Positions 30,209 to 41,521 of a stretch of 64,000 nucleotides of DNA are shown here, in pieces. The DNA is taken from NCBI GenBank assembly GCA_958450325.1, contig OY288244.1, positions 36,889,424 through 36,953,423 of the forward strand. Direction: 5' to 3'. The translations under genes and the position numbers were made by a program. Origin of the DNA: Agrostemma githago. Lineage: Eukaryota; Streptophyta; Magnoliopsida; Caryophyllales; Caryophyllaceae. The stretch's first letter is position 1; every line of letters starts with the position of its first letter. The notes below the pieces were generated by a model, which was given only the letters and a program-made list of their open reading frames with translations, was not told where the DNA came from and searched no databases.

Positions 30209-33181
30209 TCAACTCACGCGAGATCACTTAGAGGAAAAGTGCTCTCCGCAAGGCAAGTGAGGTCTTGCGACAAAACTGTGGATACAACCGAACAAGAAAA
30301 CACATAAACACACAAACACACAAACAAACAAATACAAAACGGCTTCATCCAAGAAGAAACAAATACCGCTTCCCTCCACAAAGAGCTGAAAGAAGCACCG
30401 GTTAGGGACTCAAGGTAAGTGACAACGTTCCCAAGCTAATGACACAAACCGATATGGACAAAACCCTAATAGTATGACGACAAAGCAACAAAAACATTGG
30501 TATCGTACCTAGGTTCCTCCTAACCTTCTAAGAACGTACCACGGGACGATGGGCGTGATGGAAAAAGGATGAACCACGGAGTTAGTCGACACTGTAGGTA
30601 AGTGAAACCCCGCCCTCTTTAGCGACAAGCTAAGAGGGTCGTCCCATTTCCAAAATCGCTCAGCTAGTCCAAGTAAAAAGGTGGTTAAGGTTGCAAAATG
30701 AGGAAAGTCCGACTATTTACCGCTATCATCCTTCCTAGGGACTCGGTCCTTTGGTAGGCTCTTCACGGTAATAGCCGGAAAAAGGCTTATTTTTGAGGGG
30801 TGAGTAAGTTCTTTTTGTGAGACGATTTTCTTTTGGCATTCTTTTTTTCTCTTTTGCATTTGGCTTTTGAGTTGCTATGCCATTTCTTTTTTTTCTTCTT
30901 TTGTATTTTGTTTTTCATTTGTTGTGCCCTTTTCTTCTTCTTTCTTTTCTTTCTTTTTCTTTTTCTTTCTTTTGACTTGGCTTTCACTTTTGGATAACTT
31001 TTGTTTTGTAGGCATTTCTTGCAACCAAGTGAGAATTTCAACAATTTGCAACTTATATTGTGGAAGTGTGTAGGAGGTAGGGAAATGAGTAAGTCGGGAC
31101 GGGCCCTTCCCTTCAAACCCACAAAATGGGGAGAAACTTGGACTAATCAAAGCAATTCCGAACACGGTCACCTAAGGGACGGGACTCGGCAACCATGGCC
31201 TTTTCACTTCGTGGGTGGTCATAATGGTCAAAATGCAAACCCCGTAGTAAATCCCTAGTAGACTAGGTGGACTCAAGGTAAGAAACCATCAAAATCATTG
31301 ATTTAAAGTCATTCTACTAGACTAAAGTCCAAGACTCGACTCATATCAATAGAAAGGGAAAGTAAACCCTTGCACACTAGCCTCAAAACCGGTTTTCGAA
31401 AACCTTTTTCCTACACTAGACACAAACTTCACATGACAAAACAAAAACACAACAAAAACGAGAGAAAATGAGACAAACACAACAAGACCAAATAAAATAA
31501 GAGAAAAGAAAAAAAACACACAAAATAAACAATCACCACCCCGAAACATCCACATAAGCAACCAAATCAACCACAAACTCTACAAAGCTCCACCCGAGCA
31601 CACGTCAACACACAATCTTCTCCAAACTCCACAAGAGACAAAGAGGAAAAAAGGATAAAAAGATGTTACCGGATGTCTTGAAAGCCCTCCAAAGTTAACG
31701 GTGATTAAGCTACCTACAAGGAAAAGGGAGGCAAAACACACAACACAACAAATATACGACACAACGACATAAAAGGAAAAGACGCAAAAGAAAATCTTTT
31801 TTGATTTTTTATGAAAATTTTCAAATTTTTAGGGTTTTTTAAGATTTTTCGAAGAGAACAACGAATATAAAACTAACTAGGCTAGGATATCGCTCCCCCA
31901 CACTTAAACCGAGCAATGTTCTCATGCTCGATCGGTAGTGTGTGGAGACACTGAAAAGAAGAGAAACTACAAAAATAAAGCTAAAAATCAAAAATAAAAG
32001 AGAAGAAAAGATAGAATGCGTCCGGCCGGGGTGTAGTCAAGTCACCAAGGGCCGAGACAAGAAAAGATATGGTAGGGGGAAGAAATAAAAAGAAGGAAAA
32101 TAAAAGGAAATGGGAGGGGAGGACTAGGTGTAATCAAGTCACCTAGCTCGGATTCCGCCTAAATCCGACTAAATCCTACCAAGAAGAAAATAAAATAAAG
32201 AAAAAGTGAAAGGGCTTGTAAATTTGGATTTTTGAAATGACTCTTGATGTAGTCACGTCATCGAGAGTCGGGAGCAATACTATCAAAGGCCCCGAGGGCC
32301 ACCATGACACAAAGATGATAAGGGGAAGAGGAACAAATAAAGGGAGACAAGCAATAAAAGACGGAAAAGAAAAGAGAGTCGCCTTACCACACGGTTAGCA
32401 ACTCAAAAGTCTCCATCGTCTCAATGTTCGATATCGGCACATTACTTGTCTTCTTCATTGTTATTCCTCTTCGTTCTCAATATGGTCGCATGGTTGAAGT
32501 ACTAGGCTTTCAATGGTATAATGAGGTGGGATTTGATGTGAAACTCGGTATGTAGTGAAGAAGATGAGGTGGGGATGTATATATGAAGTATATGGGTCAT
32601 AGATAGTTGCAAGGGTAGGTAGGGAGGTTGGGAGGGGGTATAAAGTGGTTGGGTGGGCTCAAATGTCAAAGAAGAGGCAAAAGGAGGAGCTGGGCACCAT
32701 CCTGGTCGGGATGGACTTCTTGCCGGTCGGGAAGGCTCTTTCCCGGTCGGGACGAACTTGGTCCCGGTCGGGATCACACTCCAGAAAACCCATTTTTCAG
32801 CACACTCATCCCGATCGGGATGACATCCTTCCCGGTCGGGATGAGTCTTCTAACCCTTCATTCCCTTGATAGCTTCACCCACAAGGCCACCAATACATCG
32901 AGATCTAAAATCTCGTCCCCAAAAGCTTGTCAAAAGCTTCAAAAACCGACTCCCATGCCCAAATCCAAGCTTCTATCATCAACTACTCTCCTCGAAACTT
33001 TATCTTCACTAACAACCTATCAAATATGCTTAATAAACATCATCAAATTCCCTCCCTCACATCGCTCATCACAATACCAAATTACAAGAATTCCACAAAA
33101 CACAAAAGAATAAGAAAGAGATATATACAAAGGGACGGTTCTTTTGGAACTCCGTCAAACCAAGGGTGGTGGGTTCTTCAT
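30209..33181 (-). other. Element B long non-coding 3' region
   Basis: No reverse transcriptase, integrase or env-like gene. Recognisable landmarks: a ~100-bp T/C tract (about 30875-30976), a second internal copy of the polypurine motif (31893-31907), and a cluster of CCCGGTCGGGA near-palindromes (32697-32850) including the perfect TCCCGATCGGGA at 32809-32820. The same landmarks occur in the same order in element C. Confidence 0.8.
31893..31907 (-). other. Internal polypurine-tract-like motif of element B
   Basis: TTAAGTGTGGGGGAG on the minus strand, identical over 15 bp to the terminal polypurine tract at 29993-30007, about 1.9 kb inside. The flanking sequences differ. It recurs in element C at 43301-43315. 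Confidence 0.75.
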
Positions 33182-34603
33182 TCAATTTTCAATAACCTCA
33201 CAAATAACTCCATCGCCATCAAGAGCACGGAGTAACAAATTAAAGGCTCGAGAGAAATCTTCAATCAAGCTTGTGGAGTACCAATCCACACTCCAAGGTT
33301 CCTCACAACTTTGCCTAGAAGTTCCCGGGGCATCCCGATCTACTAAGTTCAATGGCTTGAACTTGTACTTTCGATCCTTCGGTATATACCCAAACTTCAT
33401 TTCATCATCACAAGGCTTCAAGGGAGGCTCAACCTTCTTGTTGCTAACCGACTTGTCTTCAATCTCATGATATGGGCATTCATCCTCCCCAAGCTCGGAA
33501 TCATCATCTTCAAACTCACCCAAGTAGACTTTCAAGCTTTCACCCGAATCATTCCCTAGATCGATGTCTTTCATGGCGTTGATCATATTACACGATTCTT
33601 CATTTTTAGGCGAGGTGTTGCCTTGGACGTCAAACACGAGCTTCTCCTCGCCTAGCTCAAAGGTGATCCTACCATTCTTTACATCAATCATTGCACCGGC
33701 GGTATGTAGAAACGGGCGGCCTAGAATAATGGGAGTGATAGCATCCTCCGGCATATCAAGCACGAGAAAGTCAACCGGGATGAAGAATTTCCCTATTCTT
33801 AATGGCACATCCTCTAACATTCCTAATGGTCGATTTAGAGTACGATCGACCATTTGGAGTGTGATCGAGGTACATTTGAGCTCTTTCATCCCATGTCGCT
33901 CACAAATAGAATAAGGGAGAATGCTCACACTCGCTCCCAAATCACATAATGCCCTTTCAATCTTCAAGTTCCCTATGGTGCACGGAATTGAGAAACTACC
34001 CGGATCCTTCAATTTAGGAAGTGTAGAGCCTTGTATGAGCTCGCTCACCTCCCTTGTGAACGCTATGGTCTCTTCCTTGCCCACTGATCTCTTCCTAGCC
34101 AAGATTTCTCTCATAAACTTTCCATAGGCCGGGACTTGGATAATTAACTCGGTGAAAGGGATGCTCACATCCAACTTCTTCACAATATCAAGGAACTTAT
34201 CATATTGCACATCGACCTTTGCCTTCATTTGCCTTGTTGGGAAAGGCAACTTGATGTGTATCCTGTTTTGCTCATTAGGTTGGGACTTTTCAATTGACAC
34301 TTTCTTCTTTCCCTTGTCTTTCTCTTGGGGTGTGGGGAGCTTGTCTTCATTAGGTTTTTCAACCTCCCATAATACTTACTCCTCCATGAGATTTCCCCAA
34401 TTTGCATTGCCTTGAGATGGAGATTGCATTTCCTTCATTGCTTCATGCTCATTAGGATACAAGGGAGAATCATAGGATGCACCGCTCCTCAAGGTGATGG
34501 CATTCACATGTTCAAACTTTGTTGGTACACCTTGAGGAGGTAGTTGACCCTTTTGTCTTGAAGAACTACCCGAAGCTACTTGAGCTAGTTGGGTTTCAAG
34601 CAT
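33182..34603 (-). pseudogene. Element B protease region with conserved tail
   Basis: Frame 34603-34376, a stop (TAA), then 34300-33182 in the same frame. Motifs: LPFPTRQMKAKVDVQYDKFL, LKDPGSFSIPCTIGN, the aspartic protease site ALCDLGASVSILPYS, and PIILGRPFLHTAGAMIDV, as in Athila Gag-Pro. After the protease the protein does not enter reverse transcriptase. It ends in about 130 residues that include YGYIPKDRKYKFKPLNLVDR-like sequence and SLIEDFSRAF. That tail is conserved in element C. Confidence 0.85.
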
Positions 34604-36422
34604 TTTTCACATGCGTATCTCTTGCCTTGTTTTCCATTTGAAGGTTAGTATAGAATTCATGTTGAGCTTTTTGCATATCCAATTGGCTTATTTGAATATC
34701 CAAAATTACCTTTTGCATCTCCGGATCTCGAGGTGGGGATTGTTGATTATGTGGGGCCTTGGTAATGGCTAGGGGAATGCCATAATCATGAATTAGAGAC
34801 CGGCTTCTTTGCTTGTTTTCTTGTTGAGTATTTTGGGACCCTTGTTGTCAAAAGTTCCCTTGGAACCCTTGAGAGTTGCCTTGATTATGATTGTGGTAAC
34901 CTTGGTTGTTGCTTTGATATCCTTGAGAATGTTGGTTTCCTTGGAAACCACCTTGATGATTGAAGTTCCCTTGATGGAACCCTTGATTGTTGTTGAAGGC
35001 ACATTGGTTATTTTGTTGGAAGTTGTAAAAAGGCCTTTTATTGCCTTGATAACCTTGGTAGCCTTGGTTGTTGTCCCTTAAGTGAGGAGGAACATAGGGT
35101 ACACGGTATTGTTGTTGAGCTTGTTGTTGGGAAGCTTGGAACATGTTAGAATTTGGCACATTTTGAGCCTTGAAGTTAGAGTATGTGGCACCTTGCTAGT
35201 ATGCTTGAAAGACATTTACTTGCTCAATGCTACTTCGACAATGTAAAGGCTCATGTCCATATATTCCACAAATCTCACATATTCCATAATAAGATGATGG
35301 TTTAACCGTTCCCAAAGCATTAATTTGATGGATTGATTGTTGATTGGAGGAACTAGTGCTTTGACCTTGATTAAAGTGGTGTTGGAGCTTCTTGTCAATA
35401 GTATCCATGTGTGTCTTCAATTGTGCTCCAAGGTCGACACTTAATTGTGTAATGGCATCAATCTCATGCCTTCCCCCTCTACTTTCTTTTCTTGGCCTTG
35501 AGTATTGAGAGTTATGGACCACCATTTCTTCGATCCTTGACCATGTTTGATCATCATCGACCTCGGTAAACCTTCCATTAGACCCCATATTGAGTATGGC
35601 CCTTGAGTCTTCATATAACCCATTCCAAAATTGTTGTACAAGGAACCATTGTGATAAACCATGATGGGGGCACAATCTAACCAAAGCCTTGAACCGCTCC
35701 CATGCTTCATAAAGGCTCTCTTCATCCCGTTGTTGGAAACCGGTGATGGAGGCCCCCTTAGCAAATTCGTCTTTTCCGGAGGGTAAAACTTTTGGTAAAA
35801 CGCCAATGCAAGTTTCTTCCAAATATCAATCCCCATGGTCGCCTTATCGAGACTCTTGATCCATTGCTTAGCTTTACCAATAAGAGAAAACGGGAAAAGA
35901 ACCCAACGAATTTGGTCTTGAGTAATCCCGGTTTGAGAAATAGCATCACAATAATCGGAGAAGGTCTCCATGTGTTGGTGTGGGTCTTCGGTAGGCAACC
36001 CACTAAATTGACTTCTTTCAAACAATTGGATAAAAGCCGTTTTATTAAAAAAAATTCCGGTGTGTCTCCGGTAAAGCGGTGGGACCGGGCAAAACGTCTT
36101 CCGTGAAGGTTGAATAAGAAGAGAACTTCGGCATTATTGGATGTGCGAGAGATGATGGTGTAGATGGTGTTGATGTAGATGTTGATGGAGAACAAGGTTG
36201 AGAAGAGTGGTTAGAAGAAGTACCAAAGGGATTGATGAAGGTCCCTTCGGTATTGCCTTGAGGTTGTTCGTTAAAGTCGGATCCTTGGGCTTGTTCTTCA
36301 ATGGTATTGCTAGTACCCGGTTGAGAATTTCTAACCCGGTCAATCGTCCGTTGGCGAAAGGCTCTAAAGAGTCTCTCCGGCTCTGGATTGAAGAGAAATA
36401 AGTCATCTCTCCTCCTAGGCAT
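34604..36422 (-). pseudogene. gag: Element B gag (several frame breaks)
   Basis: Starts MPRRRDDLFLFNPEPERLF (ATG at 36422). The frame breaks in an A-run near 36040 and returns near 35770. Gag core: FSDYCDAISQTGITQDQIRW, KQWIKSLDKATMGIDIW, ESLYEAWERFKALVRLCPHH. Zinc knuckle CEICGIYGHEPLHC (CX2CX4HX4C). An in-frame stop at 35196 and another at 34848 bracket a Gln/Asn/Gly-rich linker (NNQGYQGYQGN and similar). It is decayed beyond expression as one protein. Confidence 0.85.
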
Positions 36423-37419
36423 GCACTACACACTTGGAACAAACGTGAGAACACCTAGTGCTTTATGGGCACTAGGCAAAGACAATAAATGAACACAACC
36501 CAAGACAAAGAGAGAAGAAAGCAAAAGAAACTAAGAAAAAGCTGATCCGAATCAAGAAGCTACTAAGGAGTTCAATGAAGTCACCTTAGCTCCTAATGGT
36601 CTTAGTTCAGCTACACTAGCGCCTCCTACCAGCTTAGTGGTGTGACTACTTCAATTGGTGAGCTAGCTCGTGTGTGAGCTGAATAAAGGAGCAAATAATC
36701 AAGGAAATTTGAAGGCATTAACTTGGGTTCACACTCATTCAAGCATGGGGAGTATACTGAAGTTATGAGGATGAATATGGGCTGATTGCTAACTTTGTTT
36801 TTAGCTCCATGTTCACATAGTGTGCCGCGGCTGAATACTCTTCTTTAAGCTTTGTTCTTAGCTCCTAGTTCACATAGGTTTAAGCTTTGTTTTTATCTCC
36901 TAGTTCACATAGGTTTAAGCTTTGTTTTTGTCACCATGTACTTTGTTTTTGTCACCCTTGGCCAGCCGGTTTAAGGGTCATTTTGTAGGCTATATATAGC
37001 CATCTACTTGAATGAATAAGGCATCCAATATTGAAATCACAAAACTGAGTAAAGCTAAGCTTTCTTTTACGTCCTTGTTGTTTACAAGACAAAGTCTAGA
37101 GTGAGTCGCGTTACAAGCTCTAAACTCGCTACTTCAATCGCGTGTTTGATTTAGCATCCGCTTTGTTGGAGTATAGGTCTACTTCACTAAGCATACTATC
37201 CTTGGTTACGGTTTATTCATCCTCAAACTATCCTTACAATCTGTTTTGGTTACTTTGTTTACGTTCATTTCAGAATACTAATCATTCTTCACATTCTCGT
37301 TTCAAAGTTCATATTAACTCACATCAAAAGCCTACAAAATATGCACAATGAATGGAAAAAGAGCACAAGAGGGGTAACTAAGTCAAGCTAATAAGCAAAC
37401 TAAGTCTAAACATGCACCG
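36423..37419 (-). other. Element B 5' leader, containing solo LTR H
   Basis: About 120 bp plus 93 bp of leader without ORF, interrupted by H. The corresponding uninterrupted leader in element C is about 47751-47955. Confidence 0.8.
36543..37326 (+). mobile_element. Solo LTR H (element G family)
   Basis: 784 bp, TGATCCGAATCAAG...CTCACATCA, the reverse orientation of G's LTRs and clearly related but diverged (G's LTR is 908 bp). TSD AAAGC at 36538-36542 and 37327-37331. Element C has the empty site (about 47855-47875, AAACCTACAAAATATGC). No internal region remains. Confidence 0.9.
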
Positions 37420-37437
37420 TCCCCGGCAATGGCGCCA
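37420..37437 (-). other. Element B primer-binding site (tRNA-Asp)
   Basis: Minus strand TGGCGCCATTGCCGGGGA, which complements the 3' end of plant tRNA-Asp with one mismatch. Element C has the perfect form. Confidence 0.9.
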
Positions 37438-37440
37438 AAT

Positions 37441-39051
37441 TGATGGTAGGGTTTTGCCGTGGGTCCTACCGATCAAATAAAGCCAACTAAACCTAACACG
37501 TAGCTAGGGTAAGTCGGGTCGAGTCCACGGGGACGGTAAGGAGGGTCTAGACTATGGTCTACCTAAAAACGAGGCTAAGTCACCAAAACAACACAAAGAG
37601 AAGAGAATTGACTAACTATGTTGATGGAAGGAGATGAAACTAGACTAACAATGGACTAGATATAACAAGAACTTAATGGAACAACTAAAGCTTAATGAAA
37701 CTATCAAACTAGAGAAATTATGACTAAAAGGATGGAGAAATCAAATATGGGAAGGAGTAGAGTTAGGTTGGGTTCATAAGTGTAGTAGGATGATTGAGAG
37801 GTCAAGGGTGTAGGTTTCACCTAGTTACTAAGGTCGGTCCGCGCTCTCGCGTCAAGCCTAAGTCCGCACTCTCGTGTCAAAGACTAAACCCGAATACTCG
37901 TGCAAGATATTACCCAATACACAAGGATTCAACCACAAATCAATCACACAATGAGAAGATGAAAACAAGCATGAGAAGCATGACCACTACAACTCAAACA
38001 AGCAATTCAACAAACACATGGTGCTCTTAACATGTGACTAGTAACAAAGAATTCGCCTTTACCCTCAATCAAACCCTAATCATCCATAATCAGCACTTAA
38101 TCCCCCTACTAACCCCACAAAAAGTCTACTCACTCATAATCAAACTAATACTAACAATGAAAAGAGGAAACAACACAAACATCCAAACATCCATTATGAA
38201 ACTAGCAAGAACAAGAACAATAAGAAAAGATTGAAACTTGAAAGATTAAACAAGGATTAAGAGTAAAGAGAATAAGAAAATTATACCTACTAACAAGAAG
38301 ATGAAAAGATAAGAACTTGCATTAATAAGAAAAACCCAAATAAATCTCCCAAGGTTGTCAATCTTGGATGAATCTTCAAGAATCCCCTTAATACAAGACT
38401 AATTACTAAGATTAATCTAAGATTAACAAAAGTTTAAGGAAAGATTAAGCTAATGAGAGGAGAAAGTCTATCTAGGGTTTAGAATAATGTAGAGGAGTCT
38501 CAGGTGCTTAAACAATACAAAGGGAGAGTATTTATATGGTTAACAAGCAAAGGAATTTAAAGGAAGTCACGCGGTGCTGTATTGGGCCCTTCCCGGTCGG
38601 ATGAATGGTCCCGGTCGGGATGATACATACTTCCCGGTGGGAAAGCTTCCTTCCCGGTAGGGATGACCCATCAGAAGACGCTTCTTTCTTGCACTCCTTC
38701 CCGACCGGGAAGGCTACTCTTCCCGCCCGGGAAGGGTCTTGTAGGCCTTCAATATGGTCCCAAAGGTCCCTCCTTGCTCTTGTTAGGCTTCTCATCGATT
38801 CTCGGTGCTCGGGATCGGGTCCCAAGGGCTCAGGATCGAGTCTAAGCCACCGGGTGATCGTCGCTTCTCTTCGTTGGTTCCAAATGTGTCGGAAACGAGT
38901 CGGAATCGTTTCATCTCTCCAATAATGGTACTAGGAACCTAAAACAAACTAGAAGAAGCGTAAGTAGCCTCGAAAACCGCTCCAAAGAGCGATTCCACAA
39001 AAGAAACCGGGACCAAACGCAACAAATTAGCACTACAAACCACACTTATCA
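37441..39051 (-). repeat. Element B 5' LTR
   Basis: 1611 bp, TGATGGTAGGG...CACACTTATCA. The minus-strand TATA box (TATAAATA) is at 38529-38536. The CCCGGTCGGGA array at 38588-38732 lies immediately upstream of it in the direction of transcription. Confidence 0.95.
38588..38732 (-). promoter_or_regulatory. GC near-palindrome array in U3 of B
   Basis: Six or so copies of TTCCCGGTCGGGA-like units, alternating with GATGAC/AAGCTTCC spacers, ending in CCCGCCCGGG. It starts about 50 bp upstream of the TATA box. It is absent from the surrounding AT-rich LTR. Confidence 0.7.
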
Positions 39052-39056
39052 CCACA

Positions 39057-39531
39057 AGACACTGCCCAGAAGAGGAAGATTCCTGCCAAGGCTGCATGGT
39101 TCATACTGATTGGTGAAGAACTGTACCGCTAGTCATTTTCTGCCCCTTTGCTTAAATGCCTGGGGGCAGAACAAGCTGCAGAAGGACTAGACGACATACA
39201 TTCAGGAATATGCGGTCACCATGTAGGGGGACGGACCCTGCCACATAAAGCTCTGAGGGCTGGGTACTACTGGCCAACCATGCTCGCAGACGCCAGGGAC
39301 CTGACCCGAAAATGCAAGAAGTGCCAACTCTTCGCCCCCGTAATACACGCCCCAGCCCAAGACCTCAGGCAAATACTGTCTCCCATCCCCTTCGCTCAAT
39401 GGGGGATGGACATCCTAGGTCCGTTTGCTGTAGCGACTGGGGGCAGAAAATTCCTTATAATAGGGATTGACTACTTCACAAAATGGATCGAGGCCAAAGC
39501 TATCCCAAATATAACAGAGCTCCAGAAGTAG
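39057..39531 (+). pseudogene. Element A integrase N-terminal half
   Basis: A's pol resumes after B. A stop (TAG) is at 39130-39132, then an open stretch has the integrase zinc domain (IHSGICGHHVGG...LPHKALRAGYYWP, CKKCQLFA). The start of the catalytic core follows with the first Asp (WGMDILGPF), up to FTKWIEAKAIPNI. The second Asp and the Glu of the D,D(35)E triad are missing: after 39531 the sequence is no longer integrase, so a deletion removed the rest. It is the direct continuation of the RNase H piece at 5928. Confidence 0.85.
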
Positions 39532-39875
39532 AAGGCTTCACCGCCACAGAAGGACGAGCTCCAGGCGAGACGCCCCCATGCTTGCTAGCTGGTGAAGGAG
39601 TAGTCTCTGAAGCGGTCCCCCCCTCTACTGTCCTGGGGGGAGGGGTTAAAGCCGCAGGACGATTAGAGGCCGGCTTAGGGGGAGGAGGAGGAAGCCTCGC
39701 TCTGCTGGCCGAAATACTCTTCACATGCCCCATAAGGGTTTGCTTCTTAAAACCAGGGGGAAGGGAGGACGAGTAGTAAAAGGTACAAAATCCTTGCCTA
39801 GGCCGATATCTCTCAGCTGCCTCCTAGACCAGGTATAAGTGACAAGTTCTGCAGAAAATCAAGAAAATTCACTAA

Positions 39876-39880
39876 GTATG
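39876..39880. other. Target-site duplication of element C (left copy)
   Basis: GTATG here and at 49618-49622. Confidence 0.95.
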
Positions 39881-41521
39881 TGATGGTGTGGATTGCCGTG
39901 GGTCCTAACCGATCAAGTAGAGTCCAACTAATCCTAACGGTAGCTAGGGTAAGTCGGGTTGTGTCCACGGAGACGGTTATAGGTGTCTAGACTAAGTCTA
40001 CCTAGAAACAAGGCTAAGTCACACAAACAAACATAAAGAAGACGATAATTGACAAACTATGATGGTTAAAGGTGATGAAAGTGGACTAACAATGTGCTAT
40101 GTATGACATAAACTAATCTAAACAACTAGAGATTAAAGACACTAACAAACTAGAGAAGAATGGCTAAAGAGGTATAGAAATTAAATATGGGAAGGAGTAG
40201 GGTTAGGTCGGGCTCATAAGTGTAGTAGGATAATTGGGAGGTCAAGGGTATGGGTGTCACTTAATTACTAAGGTCGGTTTGTGCTCTCGCGCCAAAGCCT
40301 AAGTCCGCACTCTCGTGTCTAAGACTAGACCCGAATACTCATGCAAAGTATTACCCAAAACATAAGCATTCAACCACAAATCTATTACAAGATGAGAACA
40401 TGAAAACAAGCACGAGAAGCATGGCCACTACAACCCAAACAAGCAATTCAACAAACACATAGAGTGCTCAACTTGTGACTAGCAACAAAGATTCCACCTT
40501 TTCCCTTAATCAAACCCTAATTACCCATAAACCACACTTAATCCCCCTACTAACCCCACAAAGAGTCTACTCACTCATTATCCAACTAATACTAACATAA
40601 ACAAGAGAAATCCACACAATAATCCAAACATCCATAATGAACAAACAAGAACAATAAACAATATATAAAGATTAAAACTTGAAAGATTAACAAAGATTAA
40701 GAGAAAAGAGATTATACCAACTAACAAGGAGATAAAAAGATGAGAACTTGCATTAATAAGAAAAACCCAAATAATCTCCAAGGTTGTCAATCTTGGATGA
40801 ATCTTCAAGAATCTCCTTAATACAAGACTAATTAACTAGATTATTCTAAGATTAACAAGGGTTTAAAGAGAGATTAAGCTAATGAAAGGAGGAACTAAAT
40901 CTAGGGTTTTTGAATGTAGAGAGGTCTAAGATAGTCTCATATAATGTCAGATACTTAAACAATACAAGGGAGGAGTATTTATAAGGTTACAAGAGTGAAG
41001 GAGGAGAAAAGAAGTCACGCGGCCTACAGCAGGTCCGTCCCGGTCGGGATGCTTCCTTCCCGGTCGGGATGACACACCCTTCCCGGTCGGGAAGCTCCCG
41101 TCCCGGTCGGGATGACACAACAGCAGCCGCAGTAAACACGCACTCCTTCCCGGTCGGGAAGGCTACCCATCCCGCCCGGGAAGGGTCTTGTAGGCCTCTA
41201 TTATGATCATAAGGGTCCCTCCTTGCTTCTCATGGGCTTCTCATCGATTCTCGGGGATCGAGATTGAGTCTATGGGGCTCGGGAATGGGTCCCAAGGTCT
41301 CGGGATCGAATCCAAGGCACCGAGTGGTCGTTCCTTCTCTTCGTTGGCTCCAAAAGTGTAGGAAACGAGTCAGAATCGTTCCAATTCCCCATGAATGATC
41401 TTGGGAACCTAAAACGAACTAGAAGAAGCATAAGTAGCTCAGAAACCGTTCCAAAGAGCGATTTCACAAGAGAAACCGGGACCAAACACAACAAAATAGG
41501 CACTACAAACTACACTTATCA
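39881..41521 (-). repeat. Element C 3' LTR
   Basis: 1641 bp. Minus-strand TATA box at 40976-40983; GC near-palindrome array at 41036-41190 (five CGGTCGGGA units plus CCCGCCCGGG) directly upstream of it. Confidence 0.95.

Larger units (their letters stand above)
5929..39051 (-). mobile_element. Element B: Athila-like gag-protease-only retrotransposon
   Basis: Minus-strand element with its 5' LTR on the right (37441-39051), a tRNA-Asp PBS, decayed gag and protease (33182-36422), about 3 kb of non-coding DNA, and its 3' LTR on the left (5929-6557 plus 29028-29991, split by E). TSD is CCACA. Without E and H it is about 9.9 kb. Protein similarity is to Athila Gag-Pro (DLGAS protease site). There is no trace of reverse transcriptase, RNase H or integrase. 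Element C has the same layout and size, so the absence of pol predates both insertions: this is a non-autonomous family. Confidence 0.9.

Noticed and set aside
30787..31171. Lys/Glu-rich minus-strand ORFs in B (and 42006-42443 in C)
   Set aside because: Translations of the T/C tract; low-complexity, not conserved between B and C in frame.
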